A stretch of 64,000 nt of DNA from positions 1,984,001 through 2,048,000 of the forward strand of contig NC_057792.1 of NCBI RefSeq assembly GCF_014905175.1, written 5' to 3'. Below, one piece after another: positions 38,498-47,215 of this stretch. The DNA is from Aphidius gifuensis. Lineage: Eukaryota; Arthropoda; Insecta; Hymenoptera; Braconidae. A program made the position numbers and the translations under genes. A model generated the notes under the pieces. That model was not told where the DNA came from. It ran no database searches and saw only the letters and a program-made list of their open reading frames with translations. Every line of letters starts with the position of its first letter. The stretch's first letter is position 1.

Positions 38498-41400
38498 TCA
38501 TTTGTAAAACCATATATACAAATTTATATAGTCTCTCATGATGTCTCATCTGCAGAATCAAAATTTTAGCTAAATATGATTTTCATTTTTATCTTTCTCT
38601 TTTTCTCTTTGTAAAATTTATTTTATTTTTTATTGACATTGTCATCTTGATGATGATGCACCCGGAATATCCGATACGATGAACTTTATTTTATTTTTAT
38701 TGAATATAAGCCACAAACCACTTCCCATCAGATTGATATCGGATGTATTTCCGAATCGTATGAGTAACTCATGGATTTACAGATTTTTGATACTCTCAAT
38801 ATAATAATCATGATGAAAATCAATGAAATTTAAATACTCGATGAATTAATTGTTTTTGTATTTGTATTATTTTAATTTTTTTAATTTATAAAACTTTTTA
38901 TCAATTATTTAATTAATTGGACAATTAAATATACATAAAGAAATATAAAAATAATTATTTTATTTTTCAAAAATATATGAAGGATTGAAATTGAAAATTG
39001 ATATTTTATTTTTAAATTTTAGTATTTAAAATTTAAATAAAAAACTAAATGAAGAATTTAATAAATCAATTTTTTATTTAAACTTAAAATTTGTCATTTA
39101 TTATGTCAATGATTTTATGATAATTATTGTCAGGTGAAATTAAAGCATGTTACGAGGCCACCTGTGGAACCGTATCCATAACTGTCCTATAAATATACCG
39201 ATACAAATTACAAGCTTAATTCACATGTTAACTCGTGAACATTTAAAAATAAAAATACATATTTTAACAATGATGATGATGAAAATAAAATAATAAATCT
39301 TGTTGGGCATCTGCTGGTTTGTTGTATCTTTTTTCGGCTGATCAAAATCACTTTGGATCTCGATACATTTATATAGCATCATCATTATCATCATGATTTT
39401 ACCACCAACATATATACCATCTGGAAAGATGAGAATAATTGTGATCCTTCCTGAATCACCGATACCATCCGGATGTGAAATCTGTGCCCTGAAATTTCAC
39501 CAAAGTGATTGATATTCTCTTCTTCTTCTTCTTCCTTTTTTTTATTCTTTATGATTTTTATTCAATTTTTTTTTATTTCGTTCCTTCTTTTTCTTCTTCA
39601 TGAATTTCATAATTTTTCATCTTCTTCCTTTTTTTTTTCGTGATTTTTTATGTACACCTCATTTTTTTCAATCACACAACTTCATATGCATCCTATGTGC
39701 AGTATATTCTGTGACATCCTGCAGTCCGTTATATAAAAAATGCACGACATGTACCGTATGTAACTGTCCACTTGGGTTCTCCAAGGTGCAGAGAGTCAAT
39801 ACTGTTGTCCATCCGATTGTCTCAACTTCAAAAAAAAAAATGAATATCAATCAAAAAAATTCAAAATAAATATAAATCTGAATTAAATTAAAAGTCTCAT
39901 ATATCTCTCAATAAAATTCATCATTGATTGAATCACCAGCTGTACCATGACTCTGTAAATTTAAAAAAATCAGAGATAAAAATGAAGCCAACAATGCTCC
40001 AAAATAAAAAGTATCAGCTGTTCAATTTTTTTTCAAAATCTTTAATTTAAAAATGATTAATTTTAAATATCAATTAAATAAAACACATTGATAAATTTTC
40101 GCCACAAAATATATTTCGAAATATATCCTTTATAATTTATTTTTATTTTTTAAATTTCTTCTATCGTTGACGTCTTGGTTGATGTACGTGTATGAGGACA
40201 AGTACGTGTTTTGTGAACAATAATCGGGATGGAGATCCGTTCTCAATGGCTTCCGCATGTTACTGTGACTATATTAAAATTTTTGAGACTATCGTTTCAT
40301 CGATTGTATCGTTACTTATACATATCATTGCAATGGATAGTTGGTTTTGCTGATGGAGAGAAACGAGTACCCGTTTCTTTTTTCATATTATTTATTTGCG
40401 TCTCTTATAATTTATTTATTTTTTTAACTTTGAGTCAAGAGAGAAATGCCAATATAATAAATTGGTAATTCATAACACGAATCAACGTGCGAGCACGTAA
40501 CATCTTCTCTTCTTAGGATTGTTCACCAAACCCAATACACCAATGTCTTCATTGAATTGATTCAAACGCAGCATGTATTCGTACTATTATTTTGTTATAT
40601 ATATTTAAGCATGAGCTGTTAAATACCAATGCGTTTATTTTTTTTTTTAATTCATTATTATTGTCTAAAGAGAATTTTTTTATTTTTTTTCATCATGACT
40701 AGAAATATCTGTGTCACGACAACGCTGTTTGCCAAACTATTTCAGCTATTTTTTATAATTTTATTTCTATCGATTTTTCAAGTATATATTTTTATTGTAA
40801 AATTTCATCTTTTATTTTGATGGTTGATGGTCAAAAAAAAAATATTTAAAATTTATTTGAATGAGAATCTTGATGATGGTTTTTTTTAAAATTCGATTGG
40901 CATACAATTTTGCAAGTTGATAGGTGGGTGGGCATTTTATTGTCACCAAGTTTGGTCTTGTGGGGTTTTTTTTTTTTTAATATATATTGTTTTTTTTTTT
41001 TTTATTTATTTAATTTTATTTTCTCATTTGAAATATCTTGTGTCTGGTCAATGAGGATGTGACGAAAATAATTTTAATAAATCTATGGATTGACGCTGAT
41101 GGAATCTTGCTGATAATAAATATTATATTGATGAGAAAAAAAAATATAATAAATAATAAAATAAAAACAATTATTAAATGAATATACAAGAGAAGAAACA
41201 ATAGAGTCTGACTTTGGTCGATCCATGTTGAATTCAAGCCTTGACTTTATATTTAATAATAAATTATTTTATAAAATTACATGTTTATTAAACAATCAGT
41301 GAATCATTGAAAATAAAAATTTATTAATTATTATTTTTTTTTATTTTTATATGATTATTATTTTTGTTTAATAGAAAAAGTTTTTTATTTTTAAATAATA

Positions 41401-42434
41401 TGTTATTTAAACTATAATAATGAATAAAAAAAAAAAAGAAAAAAAGTCCTTTCATTTCGATTAAAATTCGAGTTGCACTCAAGCAATTCCTTTTTCTTTC
41501 AAACAAGGTGAAATTATTTCGTAATAAATGTTTAAATAAAATTAGAAAAATATATTTATTTTTTTTTTTTTCTATTTTTTCGTTATTTTTGTTCTTGACA
41601 TAATAGAAAAGTTAGAAAGATTAGATTCTGGTCACTCATTTTGAATATTGCGCCTGGTCTAAATCATCATGCTATCATTTATATAATTTTTTTTTATTTT
41701 TTATCTGTTAATTCTTCAATTAATAATTAACTTTTCTTTTCTAAATAATAATATTTTAGTTGCCTTCAGGTAGCAGCCCCATTAGCTCACGTGAAATAAT
41801 CAAAATGATAAATTTTATATCATTTAAATTTATTTTTCTATTGCATAATTGTTGTTTTTTGATTATGTATTTATATTTTCATTAACAAACAATAAATAAG
41901 GAATTGTAAATACAATCAAGTAGAAAAAAAAAGATATTGCCATTTATTTTATTTAAAATAAATGGAAATATTGTATGAATAAAAATGATAGAAATTTTGT
42001 AGATGCATTGCACGCTTCTTAAAAAAAAAATCTTGGATTCTATTAGCGAAGAAATTATAACGGATTGATGGAAAAAACTAAAAGAGTTATAATATACACG
42101 GGAAGAGAAGGATTTCTCTTGAATTGTAAATTTGAAAAAAAAAAAATCCTTTAGACATAAGAGAGAAAACTCTTATTCCAAGTTGTCCATATAACCACCA
42201 TCCCGAGTGGTTGCTTGCTATGAATTTTTAAGTACTTCCCGGTGCAGCTGTGAAATCGTACTTTGACTTTTATACTTGTATCTTCCCCGCATCGCCGATT
42301 ATATTTTTTATTTTTTATAAAAACACATGTGTACGTGTGCAAACCTAAGGTGGTTTTGTTTTATTATTATATTTTTTTTTCCACCCGCATCCCGTGTCAA
42401 TGACTTGATCATCGAGCTTCTCAGGTTTGCTTAT
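38498..42434. other. A+T-rich non-coding stretch with islands
   Basis: No supportable gene. Islands lie at 38650-38770 (CCGGAATATCCGATACGATG and an approximately inverted ATTTCCGAATCGTATGAG), 39120-39240, 39410-39510, 39700-39820, 40170-40380 and 42150-42430. CACGTG E-box at 41788-41793; CTT microsatellite at 39517-39535. Frames across the islands lack paired splice sites. Confidence 0.5.
39517..39535 (+). repeat. CTT microsatellite
   Basis: Run of TTC/CTT triplets directly visible. Confidence 0.75.
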
Positions 42435-42670
42435 CAACAATTTTTTTTATTCTAAAATTGTATAGATAATGTGTCAGACAGATAACGAGAGTAAAAAACA
42501 AAAATATTTTACGAGTTGTATTTTTTAAATGACAAGCCATCTTTTGGTGTAGAAATATCGAAATCGAAATTGTGAAAATTTATTTTTTATATCAATGAAG
42601 GATAAATTATTATGAGTCGGTATTAAAGCTGATGTTGGTAGAAATGATTTCTCTTCTTGCAATATAATAT
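42435..42670. repeat. Direct repeat, copy 1 (flanks LRR gene, 3' side)
   Basis: About 235 bp matching 46709-46942 in the same orientation. By eye there are only about a dozen substitutions, plus a T-tract length difference and a 6-7 base indel. It starts at CAACAATTTTTT and ends near GCAATATAATAT; outside these limits the copies diverge abruptly. It lies about 290 bp downstream of the LRR stop codon, and copy 2 lies about 300 bp upstream of its start codon. The pair therefore brackets the gene. No terminal TG...CA or obvious target-site duplication is seen. Confidence 0.85.
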
Positions 42671-42820
42671 GAAAGATAAGGAACAAAATGTTAGATGTCT
42701 AAAATTAAATTTATAAATTGGTTAAATTGAATTTTATTTCCAGAGTAAATTTTTATTAGTATTATAAATTTAATATTATAAATACATATAATGATTAGAT
42801 ATGCATTTATATACGTAAAG

Positions 42821-42826
42821 TTTATT
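42821..42826 (-). terminator. Polyadenylation signal AATAAA for LRR gene
   Basis: AATAAA on the minus strand, about 140 nt downstream of the LRR stop codon, the first canonical hexamer after it. Assigned by position only. Confidence 0.45.
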
Positions 42827-42963
42827 ATTGTATAAATGGTTTTTTTTAATTTATAACTAATACATATAATTTATAAATAGCAATTCATATGTATAATCAG
42901 TATTTAAACATTTAAATACTTCAAGTATACTGACTTATACTTTTTAAAATTTAAATTAAATAT

Positions 42964-45900
42964 CTAAATTTCTATATCGATGTATTTGCAAATATTAAAA
43001 TTAGACTTTAAAAAAATATTTGATAGTTCTAATGATTTAAACATATCATCACAATCTTCAAACGATACATAAACAAATATTGGTTTTTTATGTTGTTTGG
43101 TAAATTCTAAAATTTCTCTAGTAACTTCAAAAGTTACGTGTGTATTTCTAACATATAGAATATTTAAATTTGGTAAATTTGTAAAAAGTTTAAGTACTGA
43201 TCTATTAGTGATTTTAATGCAATGGGATAAATGCAAGTATTCTAATTTTTCATTGACTAAACATTGTATTGATTGGTCTGTTATAAACTCATTATTTTCT
43301 GATTCATTCAAATTAAATTGGAGTGATTCTAATTCTTTTAAATTATTAAGTGCAATCATACCATTATCTGTTATATTTTTACCAATAATATTTAAATGCT
43401 TCAATTTTTTAGCATTGTTACAAAGATTAACTAAAAATTCATCTGTAACGCCACAATTGTAATTAATATATAAAGTCTCGAGATTTTGCAAATTCCCAAT
43501 TGGATACATATTGATTTGTTCATCAAACACTGGATGATTGTCCAGCCAAGAACACATGAATCTTAGATGTACCAAATTTTTTATTTCACTTATCGACTGG
43601 AGTAATGACTGGCTCGGTTCAAAATTAATTATATTCAACTTTTTTAAATTTATTAATTGAGGTAGTACCTGTAAAAAAATAAATTTATTAATTAAACAAA
43701 TTCAATCAAATTTTCAACTGTAATATAATATTTAAAAAAATTATACTTACGTAAGCCAATGAATCTGGTAAGCAGAGATAATTTTGATTTTCATTACGTG
43801 AAAGACATAACTCTTTCAAGGTTCCACCAACTTGTTCTAATGACTTGACCAAAGTCAATGGTACATTTGAATTTTCACATTGCCAATTAATCTTCAGTAC
43901 TTCAAGATGAGACAAGTTAGAAAAAACATTTTTAAAATCTTGATCTTCAATTTTTTTAAATTGTAATACAAGTTCATTAAGATTAGGACAATTAGTATTA
44001 ATGAATGGCATTATTTTTGAAAAAGGATATGCTTCTACATTAAGAGCCTTCAATAGAGATCCACAAAGATTAATTAGGTATTTGAAATCATTTTCTTTTT
44101 CATGTAATTCATTGTCTGAATGAGCTTTACCCTTATTAAATTTATATGATTTATAGTGTGACGCAATGAAATGATTCTGCTTATCTGTGCATACTAAAAA
44201 ATCAATTAAATATCATCATTAGTATTTATAATATATATTATACAGTATTTTGTTTTTATCATTAAAAATTAAGGTGTTGTTATTTCTTACTTTTTTGGAG
44301 TCGTAGATCGCTAACCAGTAGTGAATGCATGTTAAACACGCGCATACAAAACAATTCCAGTGTTTTATGCAAACAAATCTTGGAATCATCAAAATTATTA
44401 TTTACAACATCTTTAACTTCAGGTTCACTTGAAAAAACGTGGATTTTATCAGTACCAATATAAACATAGTTGCTTCTATTATTTTTGAAATCGTGTAATG
44501 CTCTCTATAAAAAAAAAATTTTTTTTATTATTCAATTAATTTAAATTATGATTTATTATTTAATTTATAAAGTATTCTTATTATTTTCCGAAATGTAAAT
44601 CTAATAAATAATAAAAAAAAGGAGTTGATATTCATTTGAACGATCTAAGATATACTGTCGTAACTCGTAAATAAAATGATTATTGTAGTCGTTCTGGTAA
44701 GTACGTCATATAATAATTTTTACAGCCAGAAATTACTAGAACGACTACATTAATACTGTTATTCTTTTCCCTGGCGGAAATGGTGAAAGCTAAGCCAGAA
44801 GAAAACGATATCGCTTTTGTCGCCAAAGCCAGAGCAAAACCAGAGCAAAGCCAGAGATAATAAAAACAGAATATTAACAATTGTTATTAATATCAAACGT
44901 AAATTTGGGCTTTATATGGATATATTATTTAAATTAAATTATTATTGAACTTATTTTTAGCAATAATATTGATGTAAAGAGATAAATATAAGTATAACAA
45001 GTAATGTAAAATTGAAAGATTTGACGTTTTGAGGTTGACTTGAATCGGTTAAAACACAAAAATCCCTAATGTGAAGCAATAGTAATCCAGACCTTTTCAG
45101 AGAAAAGCCAGACTATGGCAAAATATTATTTATTTTATAACAATAGCACTAACTATTAATAAAACAATATTAAATTAATAAATTTAATGACTTTTAGAGA
45201 CTTTTATTGTGTTGTACTTAATTTTTCACAAAAAAAACACATCAATCTCTGCAAATACAAAGCCAGAGGAAAGCTAAGAGTAAAACCAGACAAAAAGCCA
45301 GAGCAAAGCCAGAGGAAATCCAGACTTGTGAAAAAGACATTTATTTATAACAATAGCACTAACTACAAAACAATATTAAATTAATAAATTATAATGGCTA
45401 GAGACTTTTTATTAATATAATTAATTTTTCAAAGGAAAAACACATTACTCTGACAATACAAAATCTAGAAGAGAGCTAGAGTAAAGCCACAGTAAAACCA
45501 GACAGTTAAAGTTTTCAGAGTAAAGCCAGACTTGATGTGTTTTTTTTTTTTTTATCAAGCGAAACATTAATTATATTAATAAAAAAGTCTTTAAAAGTCA
45601 TTAAAATTTATTAATTTAATATTGTTTATTAATAGTTAGTGCTATTGTTATAAATAAATGTCTTTTTTACAAGTCTGGCTTTTCTCTGGAAAAGGTCTGG
45701 ATTTACTATTGCTTCACGCTAGGGATTTTTGTGTTTAGCCGATTCAAGTCAACCTCAAAACGTCAAAATCTGTCAATTTTTACATTACTTGTTATACTTA
45801 TATTTATCTCTTTACATCAATATTATTGCTAAAAATAAGTTCAATAATAATTTAATTTAAATAATATATCCATATAAAGCCCAAATTTACGTTTGATATT

Positions 45901-46405
45901 GTTGATATTCTGTTTTTATTATCTCTGGCTTTGCTCTGGTTTTGCTCTGGCTTTGGCGACAAAAGCGATCACGCCAGTTCTGCCAGGGTTTAGTTTTAAT
46001 CAATTAATAGAGTCAAATTTATTAACACATTATGTAGTTTTTTTTCACGATGATCATCTGCCATCTGCCTCTTCAACTTTTGAAAAAAAAAATAGTTTAA
46101 GATAGTTCAATAGAAATAGGATAATAATTTGTGAAAAAAAGGACGAAAAAACAGAATCTTAAATTCAAAAAAAGAGAGAGAAAAAATATCCAACTAAGGA
46201 CCCGAGAGACAACCAATCACACAACGAGGAACCGGCATTGAAGTTTTTTTTATATATAAGAGAAAAAAAAAAAAAATAGAATAGACAATTACATAAGCTG
46301 AAAACTTTAGAAATTATCACGGCTATTCACTTGATCTTGATATAATATATATAATTTAAAACTTACGTCTAAGTCGCTTTCTTCAGAGATGATTCCAGTT
46401 TCCAT
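42964..46405 (-). CDS. Leucine-rich-repeat protein (F-box/LRR-like), four exons
   Basis: Coding exons: 46367-46405, 44291-44504, 43751-44193 and 42964-43668, all with GT...AG introns and matching phases, giving 466 residues. The ATG at 46403-46405 starts METGIISEESDLD. Residues 14-125 are not recognisable. From about 131 onward roughly ten leucine-rich repeats follow: LNELVL 156, LEVLKI 181, LKELCL 210, LKKLNI 240, LETLYI 295, LKHLNI 321, LESLQF 345, LEYLHL 374, LNILYV 400. The LEYLHLSHCIKITNRSVLKL block (374-393) matches the cysteine-containing LRR type seen in F-box/LRR substrate receptors of SCF ubiquitin ligases and in AMN1. No convincing F-box is present, so ligase membership is uncertain. 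Codon use is strongly A/T-rich, like PEPCK. Intron 1 (44505-46366) contains a foldback element; the other introns are 82-97 bp. It is bracketed by direct repeats. Gene model confidence is high, function moderate. Confidence 0.82.
44684..44749. repeat. 66-bp hairpin with 17-bp arms in LRR intron 1
   Basis: TGTAGTCGTTCTGGTAA (44684-44700) pairs with TTACTAGAACGACTACA (44733-44749), one mismatch in 17. On the plus strand the loop region looks like a miniature intron (TCTG|GTAAGT ... TTTTTACAG|CCAG), antisense to the gene. It lies just outside the foldback element. It may be a tiny MITE-like insertion or a palindrome remnant. Confidence 0.6.
44769..45988. mobile_element. Foldback / long-inverted-repeat element in LRR intron 1
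   Basis: The left arm (about 44810-45200) is the inverted complement of the right arm (about 45590-45969). Matched landmarks are ATCGCTTTTGTCGCCAAAGC on the left with GGCGACAAAAGCGAT on the right, and the stretches around TTTACGTTTGATAT. The outer ends match as CCCTGGC(G/A)GAA(A/C)TGG, starting at 44769 and ending GCCAGGG at 45988. Between the arms a ~210-bp unit is duplicated in tandem (CAATAGCACTAACT at 45141 and 45351). The word CCAGAGCAAAGCCAGAG and variants recur throughout. There is no transposase. A non-autonomous foldback or MITE-type element is inferred. Its superfamily is not assigned, and no clean target-site duplication is seen. Confidence 0.8.
45106..45530. repeat. Tandem duplication (~210 bp) inside the foldback element
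   Basis: Two direct copies of a unit running from CAATAGCACTAACT through TTAAATTAATAAATT to AAAACCAGAC, starting near 45141 and 45351. A third, inverted copy forms the inner end of the right arm (AGTTAGTGCTATTG at about 45634-45647). The copies differ by scattered substitutions and small indels. Confidence 0.7.
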
Positions 46406-46569
46406 TTTCTATTATTTTTCTTGTTTCCGGTCAAAAAAACAAAAATCCGATGAATAATTCTAATGTCAAATACTAAATTTTAAAAATTTGATTTAAAGTT
46501 TTTGATAATATACAGTTTTTTTGAATGTACGTAAATAAAATGTGGTTATTATTCTTTGGAACAACGTGT

Positions 46570-46818
46570 TTAACAAAAATAAATTATAATAATTAGTATG
46601 ATATGGGGTTTTAGCCTGTTCAGCCGCACTTGAGTCGAGTTGTGACGTCTAGCATTCACATGGTCAGATAGTCCACGTAGTCCACAAATAACAGCTTTGC
46701 ACATGTCACAACAATTTTTTTTTTTTATTCTAAAATTGTATAGATAATGTGTCAGACAGATAACGAGAGTAAAAAACCAAAAAAGTTTACGAGTTTTATA
46801 TTTTAAATGACAAGCCAT
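46570..46818 (-). pseudogene. Zinc-finger-like ORF fragment
   Basis: An 82-codon minus frame from ATG at 46816-46818. Residues about 40-62 spell CDMCKAVICGLRGLSDHV then NARRH, i.e. C-x2-C-x12-H-x5-H. This is the spacing of U1/matrin-type C2H2 fingers, which are frequent in transposon-derived and nucleic-acid-binding proteins. Upstream residues are low-complexity, and downstream the frame dissolves into Ile/Tyr before a stop. The first half lies in direct-repeat copy 2; the finger itself lies just outside the repeat and is absent at copy 1. Probably a fragment of a mobile-element or zinc-finger gene. A small functional gene cannot be excluded. Confidence 0.4.
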
Positions 46819-46942
46819 CTTTCGGTGTAGAAATATCGAAATCGAAATTGTGAAAATTTATTTATTATGAAGGATAAATTATTATGAGTCGGTATTAAAG
46901 CTGATGATGGTAGAAATGATTTCTTTTTTTGCAATACAATAC
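46709..46942. repeat. Direct repeat, copy 2 (between LRR gene and PEPCK)
   Basis: Same-orientation partner of 42435-42670, about 235 bp, very similar throughout (for example GTATAGATAATGTGTCAGAC and AAATATCGAAATCGAAATTG are identical in both). It lies between the LRR start codon and the PEPCK stop codon. The two copies are about 4.27 kb apart, start to start. Confidence 0.85.
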
Positions 46943-46970
46943 AAATTTTATTTTCAAGATTTTCTTTTTT

Positions 46971-46976
46971 TTTATT
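46971..46976 (-). terminator. Polyadenylation signal AATAAA for PEPCK
   Basis: First canonical AATAAA on the minus strand after the PEPCK stop, about 240 nt downstream. A variant ATTAAA lies much closer (47200-47205). The choice is positional. Confidence 0.35.
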
Positions 46977-47215
46977 ATGAAAAACCAATTTTCATTCAAC
47001 TAAAAAATTTAAAAAATTAAATTTCATTTCTTTTTTTCAATTATATTTTCTTTTTAATGATATGAATAAATTTTTAAAATCATACACGACTGTAATTGCA
47101 ATTTATCCAATAATACTATTTACAAAAAAAAATTAATTTTCATCATTCTTGTGGAATGTTACAGTTTTTCTTACTTTTTTTTTTTTAGTAAATTCTAAAT
47201 TTAATAGAAAAAAAA

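Noticed and set aside
43097..43462. 121-codon plus frame
   Set aside because: Antisense shadow of the last LRR exon.
44680..44880. 66-codon minus frame
   Set aside because: It reads through the left end of the foldback element; the matching plus frame at 45893-46105 is the same sequence in the inverted arm.
42435..46942. Direct repeats as LTRs, or as excision junctions of an integrated polydnavirus-type segment
   Set aside because: No TG...CA ends, no primer-binding site or polyprotein, and no viral-type gene cluster. The AGCT tetramer inside the repeats is too short to mean anything alone.
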